Below, in pieces: positions 54,507 through 63,406 of a stretch of DNA of 64,000 nucleotides. The notes under the pieces were generated by a model. The model was not told the origin of the DNA and ran no database searches. It was given only the letters and a program-made list of their open reading frames with translations. Source of the stretch: Candidatus Scalindua sp. SCAELEC01 (GTDB lineage Bacteria; Planctomycetota; Brocadiia; Brocadiales; Scalinduaceae); NCBI GenBank assembly GCA_004282745.1, contig SHMT01000004.1, positions 117,490 to 181,489 of the forward strand. Direction: 5' to 3'. Numbering within the stretch: the stretch's first letter is position 1; the number at the start of each line of letters is the position of its first letter. The translations under genes were made by a program, and so were the position numbers.

Positions 54507-56024
54507 ATGAGATCGAGAAACAAAGTCTTTCTCTATTTTGGATTGAGTAGTTTGATTCCATTTATCATACTAGCCGTGATTGCACTTATTGTGACTTCCA
54601 CATCGAGCAAAGAGCATACCTTAAACTATCTGATTTCACTCAGAGATGTAAACAAAAGGGAGATTGAAGACTATTTCACTTCAATCAGGAAGCAGATACG
54701 CACCATTTCAGAAGATAGATTAATCGTTGAAGCTACGAGGTATTTTACTGACAATGGCCCTATTCCCCTATCAGTTCAGTTTTCTCCATTAGCAGAGAGA
54801 CAATACCGTTTGGAAAAGAGAAACAAACACTCTGCGGTAATGTCCCTCAATAGCCAGGAAAGAAAACAATATCATCGCTTTGTCACTGAATATTGCAAAA
54901 GTCTTGGGAACATTGAAACATTCATTGCCGAACCCTACAGTGGAAAAATTGTTTATTCTAATTCTCAGGAGTTAGATTTCTCCATCTCTTTGCTTTTTGG
55001 TCCTTACTGCACAATCAATTTCGGAAGAGCATTTCAACTGGCAAAAAACAGCAACAACTCTAGATACATAGGGGTCACAGACTTTGAATACTCTCCACCT
55101 TCATACAATAAAGCGGCAAGCTTTTTTTCATCACCTATCTATGATGGTTCAGAGAAGGTTGGGGTGCTCATATGTAAAATCCCGATAGAGGAAATTGACT
55201 CACTTGTGACCAATAACTATGACTTAAAGAGCGCTGGCGTGGGTAAAACGCGAAAGGTGTATATTGTTGGAGGTGATCTGACTCTGAGGAGTTTTTCCCA
55301 ATCTGATATTGAGAAGAGCGATGATTTTTCTCTACCGTTACAAATAGTTGATAGAGAGTCGAGTCTGCTGAACACGATGCACCAAAAGAGTAGTGCAAAA
55401 CTGTTTGAGATGGTAGAGAGCGAAGGAGCCCGCGCCGCTCTTTCGGGAATTACGAATGTTGGGATGTGTCTCGGTTATCGTAATATGCCCGTTATGAGTG
55501 CATACGCACCGCTTAATATCGAAGATCTTAATTGGGGTATCGTGTCTGAGATTGATAAGAGGGAGGTATTTACCCCTGTATACTCGATCAGGAATTACTC
55601 ATTCGTTATCGGTGGTGTCTATCTGGTCATTATTACAACAGTTTTGGCCCATATTACCTTCAGGAACAAGCGACGCGTGCATATGAGAGATGGGAGAATC
55701 GGACAAAACTCAGAGGGGTCTATAGTCACTCCTAATCAAATACGGACAAGAGACTTTGACAGTATGGAAACTAAGCCTGGGCATGTCGCCCTTACTAATC
55801 TGAATTTTGAAAACATCGAAAAGACTTCTGGTTTATTAAAGAGGTGTAGTATCTGCGCTGAGAGAGAGGACCGCCTTGCAAATGAGTGTATGGATGTTAT
55901 GAATGACATAAAAAATACCATTGCTAAGCAATCAGAACAAATATATCATATATGTGATACCTCTCAGCACGCCACCTCTTGTCAAGATGATCGTTACGAT
56001 ATGATAAAAGACAAAAAAGGGTGA
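54507..56024 (+). CDS. Membrane dCache-type sensor protein without recognised output domain
   Basis: A 505-residue protein. One membrane helix lies at about 9-30 and a second at about 371-392. The extracytoplasmic 340 residues read as a double Cache sensor: a long helix (EIEDYFTSIRKQIRTISEDR), then FIAEPYSGKIVYSN, GVTDFEYSPPSYNKAASFFS and YDGSEKVGVLICKIPIEEID. That arrangement is typical of chemoreceptors and sensor kinases. The cytosolic tail of about 110 residues has no HAMP, MCP signalling, kinase or cyclase motif. It carries CSICAERED and further Cys and His near the end (HICDTSQHATSC). It may be a truncated chemoreceptor or signal through an unknown partner. Its stop lies 3 bp before element H. 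Confidence 0.75.
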   Translation: MRSRNKVFLYFGLSSLIPFIILAVIALIVTSTSSKEHTLNYLISLRDVNKREIEDYFTSIRKQIRTISEDRLIVEATRYFTDNGPIPLSVQFSPLAERQYRLEKRNKHSAVMSLNSQERKQYHRFVTEYCKSLGNIETFIAEPYSGKIVYSNSQELDFSISLLFGPYCTINFGRAFQLAKNSNNSRYIGVTDFEYSPPSYNKAASFFSSPIYDGSEKVGVLICKIPIEEIDSLVTNNYDLKSAGVGKTRKVYIVGGDLTLRSFSQSDIEKSDDFSLPLQIVDRESSLLNTMHQKSSAKLFEMVESEGARAALSGITNVGMCLGYRNMPVMSAYAPLNIEDLNWGIVSEIDKREVFTPVYSIRNYSFVIGGVYLVIITTVLAHITFRNKRRVHMRDGRIGQNSEGSIVTPNQIRTRDFDSMETKPGHVALTNLNFENIEKTSGLLKRCSICAEREDRLANECMDVMNDIKNTIAKQSEQIYHICDTSQHATSCQDDRYDMIKDKKG

Positions 56025-56027
56025 TAA

Positions 56028-56263
56028 GGGTCCAGGAATAAATAACTTGTTGTTTTATAGCGCTCAGTTTTAGATCAGATTTGGTCGATCTGATCAAGCA
56101 GGACCGCAGGTGTAGCCTGAGCTACAGCGAGGATACTGCGAGTGAAGAGCGGCCGAAGGTGACCTGAAAATGAGATGCCCGCCCGGCCTACCAGCCATTC
56201 GCCAGCCCGACACTCTTTCTGGCGGGGACAGGCAAGAACGACAAGTTATTCTTTCCTGGACCC
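56028..56263. mobile_element. MITE-like element H (27-bp terminal inverted repeats)
   Basis: GGGTCCAGGAATAAATAACT (56028-56047, continuing TGTTGTT) is matched, with few mismatches, by the reverse complement of the segment ending 56263. The 236-bp interior holds the palindromes GATCAGAT/ATCTGATC and TGTAGC/GCTACA, and a copy of the GC-rich hairpin D (about 56177-56232) with the same internal hairpin as in B9. No coding capacity. Confidence 0.7.
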
Positions 56264-56349
56264 TAAGCAGATGACCTGATGGATAGGAGCTGTAACAGAG
56301 AACAGTACAATCTTACCGCATGAGAAACGCTGACTTTTTATAAGAAGAT

Positions 56350-57585
56350 ATGGTAGTGAATGATCTTAATGTTGGATTGCTTAGGGAAGACTTTCCAATC
56401 CTGAAACGAAAAGTCCACGGTAAGGACTTTATCTATTTTGATAGTGCGGCCACATCACAGAAACCTTCAAGAGTTATTTCGACTGTTGAAGACTTTTATC
56501 GTAATCAGAATGCGAATGTCCATCGTGGTGTATATCAAATGAGTGAAATTGCGACCGAGAAGTATGAAAATGCACACCGAAAGGTTGCAAGATTTATTAA
56601 CGCATCAGATGATAGGGAGATTGTCTTCGTTAAGAGTGCTACCGAAGCAATAAATCTTGTTGCCTACAGTTGGGGAAGGGAAAATATTGGTCCCGGTGAC
56701 GTGATCCTTCTTACGGAAATGGAACACCACAGTAATCTGGTACCTTGGCAAATCCTTGCCAAGGAGGTTGGTGCCCGTTTAGAATTTATAACGGTGGACG
56801 ATGATGGTGAGTTAAATTTAGCTGCTATCAAAAAACTGATTAAGGGAAATCTGAAGTTGGTTGCCGTCACCCATTTGTCCAACATGTTAGGGACGATAAA
56901 TCCGGTAAAGACTATTGCAGATTTTGCTCATGAGAACGGTGCGAGAATGCTCGTAGATGCAGCACAAAGTGTTCCACATCTGCCTGTGGACGTCCAGGAA
57001 TTAAACTGCGATTTTCTGGTATTCTCCGGGCACAAGATGCTTGCACCTAACGGTACCGGTGTGTTGTATGCAAAAGAGTCAATTCTTGGAAATATGCGGC
57101 CATTCCTGGGTGGCGGAAATATGATACGGGAGGTGAAACTGAGAGATAGCACGTGGAATGATATCCCGTGGAAATTTGAGGCTGGCACACAGGCGATAGC
57201 AGAAGGGATCGCATTGGGAGTGGCAATAGATTATCTCGAAGAGATTGGAATGGAGAAGATCAAATTATACGAAGGCCATCTTGTTGAGTTGGCGATGGAA
57301 CGTTTGAGTGGAATTGATGGATTGGTCATGTATGGACCACCACCCCTTAAACGTGGAGGTCTCATATCGTTTACTATCAGAGGTTTTCATCCTCATGAAA
57401 TTGCTGCAGCACTCGATTATCAGGGGATAGCGATCAGGGCTGGATATCACTGTGCTCAACCAATACATGAAAAGTTGGGAATTAGTGCTTCATTAAGGAT
57501 AAGTTTTTATTTCTATAATACGGAGGATGAGATAGGTACCTTGATTGAAGGGTTATCTTCACTCATAAAGGGGAGTTCACCTTAA
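56350..57585 (+). CDS. sufS: Cysteine desulfurase SufS
   Basis: This PLP enzyme removes sulfur from cysteine for Fe-S cluster assembly. It has 411 residues, normal for group II desulfurases. YFDSAATSQKPSRV opens the fold, TEMEHHSNLVPWQ carries the PLP-stacking His, the PLP lysine is in VFSGHKMLAPNG (about 227), and the catalytic Cys is in IRAGYHCAQPIHEKLG (about 366). No other suf gene is adjacent. The stop codon overlaps the start of the GDSL hydrolase gene by one base. Confidence 0.94.
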   Translation: MVVNDLNVGLLREDFPILKRKVHGKDFIYFDSAATSQKPSRVISTVEDFYRNQNANVHRGVYQMSEIATEKYENAHRKVARFINASDDREIVFVKSATEAINLVAYSWGRENIGPGDVILLTEMEHHSNLVPWQILAKEVGARLEFITVDDDGELNLAAIKKLIKGNLKLVAVTHLSNMLGTINPVKTIADFAHENGARMLVDAAQSVPHLPVDVQELNCDFLVFSGHKMLAPNGTGVLYAKESILGNMRPFLGGGNMIREVKLRDSTWNDIPWKFEAGTQAIAEGIALGVAIDYLEEIGMEKIKLYEGHLVELAMERLSGIDGLVMYGPPPLKRGGLISFTIRGFHPHEIAAALDYQGIAIRAGYHCAQPIHEKLGISASLRISFYFYNTEDEIGTLIEGLSSLIKGSSP

Positions 57586-58187
57586 TGGATATTATTTTTA
57601 AGGAGAATGACCTCATCCTTTTTCAGGGAGATAGTATTACCGATTGTGAACGAAATAGGGCTGACTCAAACAGTCTTGGGAATGGGTATGTTGCACTTAC
57701 GTCGGTTTGGTTATCTGCTCTCTATCCGCAATATAATCTTAAATTCTTAAATCGTGGAATAAGTGGTGACCGGACACGAGATCTTGTTTTTCGCTGGGAC
57801 TTTGATTGCATTGCCTTAAAGCCAAACTGGATTTCCATCTTGGTTGGCATAAATAATACAATGGATACCACAACCGAGCGGTTTGAAGAAGAGTACCGAA
57901 TACTCTTGGACCGCACCGCAAAAGAGTTGGATGCCCGCATTATCCTTTGTGAACCTTTTTTGGTTTCGACGGATAGTAATCCCTGGAGAGATGACCTGGA
58001 CCCAAAAATTTGTGTGGTACGGAAGCTAGCCATTGAATACGATGCTCTACTGATACCGTTAGATAAAATATTCATAACGTCCTGTACTAAAAAACCTCCC
58101 GAATATTGGGCTCCCGATGGGGTGCACCCCTCACCCGTGGGTCATGCGTTGATTGCTCAGTCATGGATAAAGTGTGTGCAAGCATGA
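57585..58187 (+). CDS. SGNH/GDSL-family hydrolase
   Basis: A 200-residue cytosolic ester hydrolase (no signal peptide). Block I is LFQGDSITDCERN with the catalytic Ser at about 16, block II has NRGISGDRTRD, block III is LVGINNTMD, and block V is DGVHPSPVGH with the catalytic Asp and His. Relatives include rhamnogalacturonan acetylesterase-like and lysophospholipase-like enzymes, and the substrate is unknown. Translation is coupled to sufS (TAATG overlap), an unusual partner. It has no obvious link to Fe-S chemistry. Confidence 0.88.
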   Translation: MDIIFKENDLILFQGDSITDCERNRADSNSLGNGYVALTSVWLSALYPQYNLKFLNRGISGDRTRDLVFRWDFDCIALKPNWISILVGINNTMDTTTERFEEEYRILLDRTAKELDARIILCEPFLVSTDSNPWRDDLDPKICVVRKLAIEYDALLIPLDKIFITSCTKKPPEYWAPDGVHPSPVGHALIAQSWIKCVQA

Positions 58188-58255
58188 GCATTTGATTGAT
58201 AGAGGCAATATCGCGTTTCTCATCAGTTACCCCTCTGAACTCTTTTGCATATATA

Positions 58256-58400
58256 GTGTTTGAACGAAAACTACCCATCTACTACGTTGCTGCAACAATT
58301 TCGAAATCCTCAAGTACAATTGTACGTTCCGGTTACGAAATTGTTACGCGCCTTGTACCTGGGCACTTTTCATTCAAACACAGGGTTTTCGTTCAGACAC
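58256..58400. mobile_element. Family A element A8 (145 bp, uninterrupted) abutting B8
   Basis: A complete copy with TA on both sides (58254-58255, 58401-58402). The internal B site is empty (CCTTGTACCTGGG). Immediately after the right TA a second TA begins element B8, so B has here inserted beside A rather than in it. Confidence 0.9.
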
Positions 58401-58404
58401 TATA

Positions 58405-58715
58405 TACTAAAACCGAGTTGGTTTTCGGTTTTTTTCAGTAGCGTCCGGTTAGGTTTTTGCGTATTGAATTTATTGCCCCATAACTTGTCATTCCCGCATG
58501 TTTTTAGCGGGAATCTATGATGAAACGAGTCTCTGGATACTCGATAAAGGCGTTCGGGTATGACGAAAGCCGCCTAAGCAAAAACCTAACCGGACAATGA
58601 TGGGTTTTTCTGAAAACCAAATCTTGGTGAAGGTATCCCCGGACAAAAGGCGCCGAGGACTTTACTCGCTCCGTTTTTTCTCGGATTTTATCTGAAAATC
58701 ATTATGAAATGAGTA
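58405..58715 (-). mobile_element. Family B element B8, interrupted by element C2
   Basis: It begins TACTAAAACCGAGTTGG after TA (58403-58404) and ends GAAATGAGTA before TA (58716-58717). Positions 58437-58602 are element C2. Without C2 and one duplication, the length is that of a B copy with the CCCCGGACAAAAGG hairpin insert. The order of events read from the nesting is A8 present, B next to it, then C into B, although the relative age of A8 and B8 is not proved by adjacency. Confidence 0.8.
58437..58602. mobile_element. MITE-like element C2, inserted within B8
   Basis: A 166-bp relative of C1 with the same ends, AGTAGCGTCCGGTTAGG and CCTAACCGGACAATGATG. The flanks GGTTTTTTTC (58427-58436) and GGTTTTTCTG (58603-58612) are an imperfect 10-bp duplication, matching the exact one at C1. 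The internal segments around TTCCCGCATGTTTTTAGCG also occur in C1 in reversed order, so the two copies lie in opposite orientation. Confidence 0.8.
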
Positions 58716-58831
58716 TACATTCTCAATTGAAATAATTTGATTTGTGCATCTCATTGAAATGGTACTTGAAAGACATGCCGTGCGTTAGCATCTACCCATT
58801 GCAAATTGATTTTAGTGAATACCACTCTTTG

Positions 58832-58868
58832 TTATAGAGTAATAACAATTTCTGTTATTACTCTATAA
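58832..58868. repeat. Perfect 16-bp stem hairpin, family G
   Basis: TTATAGAGTAATAACA (58832-58847) and TGTTATTACTCTATAA (58853-58868) are exact reverse complements around ATTTC. A degenerate copy lies at 63650-63686. There is no T-run beyond the stem. The region 58716-59106 otherwise shows no supported gene. Confidence 0.75.
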
Positions 58869-59106
58869 TAATTGCGGTAGGTGAAATATTACCATCAAAC
58901 ATCAAACAAGTTTAAGTATTATGAAGATTGATGGTTAGTGAAATTGTTAAAGTTTGTTTCTGTAGGCAACTCAGTTTGGTACAAATATTGCGGATAGCTT
59001 GTTTGCAGGTGGGTAAAAAATGATGCAGAGTGTCAGTAGAATCTGGTACCCTTGGGCTTTCACCCATCACCTGTTACCAAAGAAACTGATTTCAGAGGAG
59101 GTGTCT

Positions 59107-59252
59107 ATGAACAGGATTCAATAAATTGCAGATGAAAATAGGCAGAATTGTTTGCGTGATATGTTCAAGGAGAACAGGCAACTACATTCGATAATATTTT
59201 TATCAGTGATGAAGGTTCTTCTCTATTGAGAAAAACTGAAAAAACAGTATAA
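59107..59252 (+). pseudogene. Possible degraded small gene
   Basis: A very good ribosome site (AGAGGAGG, 6 nt before ATG at 59107) opens a frame that stops after five codons (MNRIQ). The same frame then reads IADENRQNCLRDMF, and after a frame change QATTFDNIFISDEGSSLL runs to TAA at 59250-59252. This looks like a small gene with one nonsense change and one frameshift. A leader peptide for the downstream small gene is the alternative. Confidence 0.3.
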
Positions 59253-59333
59253 ATTACTGTAGTAAGTTGGAGGAGTACAATAATTATTAATTAAACAAAG
59301 AGAAGTAAAAATGAAAAAAAAAGGGGGGGAGTG

Positions 59334-59534
59334 ATGGTTACAAAATTACAAGATATTAAGTTTGAGAACAATTCTTCAGGAGAAGAAATTGCTCACACAA
59401 TAGAATTTGATCAAGAAACTCTGAAATTTGATAATGGTTTGTACAGTGAAAAGGGCGGTCAGGACAAGAGCAAAGTGATAGAACACAAATTTGATGTATT
59501 TGGAATAGTAAAGTTGCTGTTAAAAGAATCCTGA
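59334..59534 (+). CDS. Small acidic protein of unknown function (66 residues)
   Basis: The product starts MVTKLQDIKFENNSSGEEIA and ends FDVFGIVKLLLKES; it is rich in Asp, Glu and Lys, with no signal or membrane segment. The start lies right after an A9-G7 run (59314-59329) that also serves as a very G-rich ribosome site; GTG at 59331 is also possible. An ATG at 59311 opens another frame that ends after seven codons, so length changes in the run could shift frames. A hairpin with 12-bp stem follows 72 bp after the stop. No family is recognised. Confidence 0.5.
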   Translation: MVTKLQDIKFENNSSGEEIAHTIEFDQETLKFDNGLYSEKGGQDKSKVIEHKFDVFGIVKLLLKES

Positions 59535-59605
59535 CAATAAACACTCTTAAGCGGAGAAAATAATTTCAAAGTAGTTCGATAGTTTCTCCCATTGAGTTAT
59601 TGCAG

Positions 59606-59651
59606 ATTGCCGGGTTGCTATTTCATTCTTGAATTAGATCAACCCGGCAAT
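59606..59651. terminator. Bidirectional hairpin terminator candidate
   Basis: ATTGCCGGGTTG (59606-59617) pairs exactly with CAACCCGGCAAT (59640-59651) over a 22-nt loop, and TTTGTC follows on the plus strand. It lies between the convergent small gene (ending 59534) and serA (ending 59695), so it could end both transcripts. Confidence 0.6.
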
Positions 59652-59694
59652 TTTGTCATACCAGTGATGAGCACCATCTGGCTCTAAAGTAGTT

Positions 59695-61317
59695 TTAATT
59701 CAGGGTAATTTGATACACTGAAATGATATCATTTAGCTGTTTTAGCTCTTCAATGACCTCTATACCAGTTGGTTGGTCAATATTAACAAAGATTACGGCC
59801 TCTTTCGGATACGCTGAATTTTGATCCTGTATTTGAGAATTGCCCAGTGTTAAATGCATACGTGAAATATTTATTTTGTGATTACTCAGAATAGTGCCAA
59901 TTTTCCCGACAACACCAGGCCGGTCATTATTATGAATCACGAGGAGATAACCATCAGGTACAACCTCTAAATGAAAATTATTGAATCGTACAAACCGATG
60001 ATTTGTCTTTCCAAACAGAGCACCTGCAATTATGCTTGTTTTTTCGTCACCATGAACGGCAAACGTTATCTGGTTCGCGTAATCTTGCACCTGATGCATA
60101 TGGTTCTCTTCAATCTCTATCCCGCTTGACTTTGCAAGACTAAGCGCATTCACGTAGTTGACCGTAGTATCCAAAATTGGAAACAGAAATGCATGTACTA
60201 TTGTTGAGGTCAGAACACCAACATCATAATCGGTAACGGAACCAGAATAGCTAATAGTGAGCTTTCTTACTTTTTCCTTGCTTGCTTGAAAAATTTGTCC
60301 CTGAAACGCACCGAGTTTACTACAAAGAGTCAAATAAGGCTTTAAGACCTTTAGCACTTCTGCACTGACGGAAGGGAAATTCAACGCATTTCTAATTTCT
60401 CCCGTTTTTGCATAATCCCGTATCTGTTCGGCTACTTGTACCGCAACATTGACTTGTGCTTCAGTAGTAGAAGCTCCCAAATGGGGCGTACAAACCACAC
60501 GATCATGATGCGAGAGAGGATTATCTTTCTTTGGCGGTTCCTCTTCAAAAACATCTATAGCCGCTCCTGCAATTTTTCCTGAATTTAAGCCATCCACTAA
60601 GTCAGCTTCATTTACGATACCTCCCCGTGCACAGTTGAGGATGCGAACACCTGTCTTCATTGACTCAATAGCCTTTTTGTCAATTAGATTACGGGTTGAA
60701 TCATTCAGGGGAACATGGACGGTAATATAATCTGAGCGTTTACACAGCTGGTCGAACTCAACCAACTCAACGCCATACTTTGCCGCGATCTCAGGTTTTA
60801 AAAAGGGATCACTAACCAAGACTCGCATCTTGAGGCCCTTCGCACGGTCCGCAACAATCATTCCAATATTACCAAACCCGAAAATACCCAATATCTTATC
60901 GGTAACTTCCGTACCGGTAAATTTAGACTTTTCCCACTGCCCCTGATGCATACTCTTATCAGCTTGAGGTATATGGCGCGATAATGACATAAGCATAGCG
61001 ATGGTGTGCTCAGCCGTTGTTGTGGCATTACCGCTGGGTGTATTAACAACGACAATTCCACGTTCTGTTGCGGCATCACAGTCAACATTATCAACACCGA
61101 TTCCAGCTCTCCCTATAATCTTGAGTTTTGTTGCATGAGTCAGAATTTCCTTCGTAACCTGAGTTGCAGACCGTATGATTAAGGCTTCTGCGTCTCGGAT
61201 CTCTTCTTGTAATTCCTCTGGCTTGAGACCTGTTTTGTAGGTAACTTGTAAGTTGTCTTCCGCATTAAGGATATCAATGCCATCCTGTGATAATTTATCT
61301 GATATGAGTACTTTCAA
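59695..61317 (-). CDS. serA: D-3-phosphoglycerate dehydrogenase
   Basis: First enzyme of serine synthesis, oxidising 3-phosphoglycerate with NAD. It has 540 residues, the long form with both regulatory domains. The Rossmann motif is GIFGFGNIGMIVADRAKGL (about residues 144-162). The catalytic Arg is in NCARGGIVNEADL, the Glu in VFEEEPP and the His in CTPHLGAST. After about residue 320 comes the allosteric substrate-binding domain, then a C-terminal ACT domain (LLVIHNNDRPGVVGKIGTIL) that binds serine. The start is TTG at 61317 after AGGAAAGGAAAC. It follows a glycosyltransferase gene by 48 bp on the same strand. Confidence 0.95.
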   Translation of the reverse strand: MKVLISDKLSQDGIDILNAEDNLQVTYKTGLKPEELQEEIRDAEALIIRSATQVTKEILTHATKLKIIGRAGIGVDNVDCDAATERGIVVVNTPSGNATTTAEHTIAMLMSLSRHIPQADKSMHQGQWEKSKFTGTEVTDKILGIFGFGNIGMIVADRAKGLKMRVLVSDPFLKPEIAAKYGVELVEFDQLCKRSDYITVHVPLNDSTRNLIDKKAIESMKTGVRILNCARGGIVNEADLVDGLNSGKIAGAAIDVFEEEPPKKDNPLSHHDRVVCTPHLGASTTEAQVNVAVQVAEQIRDYAKTGEIRNALNFPSVSAEVLKVLKPYLTLCSKLGAFQGQIFQASKEKVRKLTISYSGSVTDYDVGVLTSTIVHAFLFPILDTTVNYVNALSLAKSSGIEIEENHMHQVQDYANQITFAVHGDEKTSIIAGALFGKTNHRFVRFNNFHLEVVPDGYLLVIHNNDRPGVVGKIGTILSNHKINISRMHLTLGNSQIQDQNSAYPKEAVIFVNIDQPTGIEVIEELKQLNDIISVYQITLN

Positions 61318-61365
61318 CGTTTTTTCGTTTCCTTTCCTATTTGGTAAATGTAAAAAATAATTTGT

Positions 61366-62130
61366 TTAGGTTTCTGAATTTTTTATTCTCAATTCTCGTA
61401 ATTTCGCATATTTCATAAAGACATAGAATGAGGTTGTGATTGCCGCAACAAAACCGGGTACCCCATCCATAAAACCACGTTTTAAGAGATAGCCTTTAAT
61501 GAATCGAAAGAGAGGTCTGGAGATAAGTTGCAGGGTGACAAAACTGGTACCTCTCTTTTCCATCTCATTTGCGCTCATGTCGGTATATTTATCAATAGTG
61601 CTCAGTTGAGCGGAAAGGTTCTTATAAGAGAAGTGCAGCATATCGTTCTTTAAATATTTTGCCTTACCATCTAGCTTAATTTTTGCATGGGGCTCTTTTA
61701 CCCAGCACCCCTTATCTTTTTGATACAATCGGAGGTCATATGCCGGATACCAATCACCGTGGTTGATCCATTTTCCCAAGTAGAAGGTCTTTCGGGGTAA
61801 ATAAAAACCACGGTAATGAGAAGAAACATCATTGATGTGTGATTGGATCTCATGGAAGAGCTCCGGTGTTATTCTCTCATCTGCATCTATAAAGAGGATC
61901 CATCTGTATTGAGCAAGGCTCATGGTATAATTTGACTGGTCCTTGAATCCTGGCCATCTTCTCTGGTAAACCCGATCTGTATACTTTCGGCAGATTTCAA
62001 TTGTTTGATCAGTGCTGAATGAGTCGACAACTACCGTTTCATCTGCCCACGTAACACTCTTCAGACAATCTTCAATCTGTTCACCATTATTAAATGTCAT
62101 TACACATGCAGATACCATGACTTTATCCAT
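61366..62130 (-). CDS. Family 2 glycosyltransferase, WaaE-like
   Basis: A 254-residue GT-A glycosyltransferase. VSACVMTFNNGEQIEDCLKS opens the nucleotide-sugar fold, VVVDSFSTDQTIEI carries the first Asp, and the DXD-like metal site is LFIDADERI near residue 80. HAKIKLDGKAKYL and the closing amphipathic segment (LFRFIKGYLLKRGFMDGVPG) resemble the WaaE/KdtX lipopolysaccharide-core glucosyltransferase group. A role in envelope glycan synthesis is likely; the exact sugar is unknown. The gene is upstream of serA, probably co-transcribed. Confidence 0.85.
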   Translation of the reverse strand: MDKVMVSACVMTFNNGEQIEDCLKSVTWADETVVVDSFSTDQTIEICRKYTDRVYQRRWPGFKDQSNYTMSLAQYRWILFIDADERITPELFHEIQSHINDVSSHYRGFYLPRKTFYLGKWINHGDWYPAYDLRLYQKDKGCWVKEPHAKIKLDGKAKYLKNDMLHFSYKNLSAQLSTIDKYTDMSANEMEKRGTSFVTLQLISRPLFRFIKGYLLKRGFMDGVPGFVAAITTSFYVFMKYAKLRELRIKNSET

Positions 62131-62719
62131 CTATAAACCCCATGATTATTTTACAACCTCCCTTATTACAATTATCAACACGCTGTCAACTTCCATAAAA
62201 CCGAGTTGGATGATAGGCAGATTTCTATCATAATGAAATTATATTCTAAAATCATAATATAACAGGTGGAAAATATCAACTGGTTATTCTCTTCTGACCG
62301 TCAAATGAATAGAGTCGGATATCTTCCATGAAAGGGAGTTCATAGGTATTTCACCTTATTGAAACTACCGTGGGGGGAAATCTTCAAGGGGTTTTACTCC
62401 TGGACAGTACTTATAATGAATGCTTTTGGTAAAACAGGGAATCATAAGAAGGATCACCGGTAAATATGAGAACTTGACAAATAGGCAAATGTTATTAATA
62501 ATCAGGAGATTTCGGATGCAGCTTCAGATCAAATCTTTCTTTTTCTTCTTTAAGGAAGAATGGTGTGAGATGAGGTATGAGAGGTCTTGGAAAAGGGTAA
62601 AGAAATTGTACTACTTGAAAGATCTCCGAACCCTCTAGGGCAAGAAAAGAGGAAAACAGTTGTGATGACCAAAAATATTGATAAGAGCATAATCGGATTT
62701 TTTTTTTTGAGGTTCTCGA
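62131..62719. other. Intergenic region between divergent glycosyltransferase and purE
   Basis: No gene can be supported here. A frame of 72 codons at 62420-62638 has a run of phenylalanines, no good start signal and no family likeness, so I leave it out. A run of eleven T lies at 62698-62708 just before the purE ribosome site (GAGG). Promoters for both neighbours must be in this stretch. Confidence 0.5.
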
Positions 62720-63223
62720 ATGAATAAAATATTAATTGGAATAATAATGGGGAGTGATTCAGATCTGGAAGTGATGAAAAAGGCTGCCCAGATTTTAGAG
62801 AAGTTTGAAATAGGATATGAGATGAATATCATTTCGGCCCATCGTACACCAAATTTAGCACATGAATATGCCGTTAATTCAGTCGGCAGAGGATTGGAAG
62901 TGATAATTGCCGGGGCTGGAGGAGCCGCACATCTAGCAGGTGTTATAGCTGCGTCTACACCGCTCCCGGTAATTGGTGTTCCGATGCAAACAGATAGTTT
63001 GGGAGGCATGGACTCTCTTCTTTCAATAGCTCAAATGCCATCTGGAATTCCGGTAGCAACAATGGCTATCGGTAAAGCCGGAGCTACAAATGCAGCGATC
63101 TTGGCGGCACAAATCCTGGGCGCTAAATACCCCGATACGAGAGAGAAAGTAAACGCTTACAAAAATGAATTAGCTGAAAAGGTTGTGGAAAAGAATAGAA
63201 AATTACAAGAGACAAAAAAATAG
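62720..63223 (+). CDS. purE: N5-carboxyaminoimidazole ribonucleotide mutase PurE
   Basis: This purine-synthesis enzyme moves the carboxyl group of N5-CAIR to form CAIR. It has 167 residues, typical of class I PurE. MGSDSDLEVMKKA (about 10-22) and ISAHRTPN with the catalytic His at about 41 are present, as are GAGGAAHLAGVIA and GVPMQTDSLGGMDSLLS. PurK is not adjacent in the window. The gene stands alone after a T-rich leader. Confidence 0.96.
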   Translation: MNKILIGIIMGSDSDLEVMKKAAQILEKFEIGYEMNIISAHRTPNLAHEYAVNSVGRGLEVIIAGAGGAAHLAGVIAASTPLPVIGVPMQTDSLGGMDSLLSIAQMPSGIPVATMAIGKAGATNAAILAAQILGAKYPDTREKVNAYKNELAEKVVEKNRKLQETKK

Positions 63224-63406
63224 TGTATCGATTCATCAAATGAAAATATTCAGTTCTCTATCGCTTATCCTGATCACAATATGCAAAACTTCTTCTGTCA
63301 AGACACTGGAAACACCAACGGTTTTAGTATAGTAGTGAAAGAGTCGTACGAAGATTTCCTTTGCGTCACCAGAAGTAGAGTAATCATCACGCTAAAGAGC
63401 TTTATA

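Noticed and set aside
62420..62638. 72-codon plus-strand frame before purE
   Set aside because: No ribosome site, low-complexity FFFFF stretch and no family likeness; probably chance.
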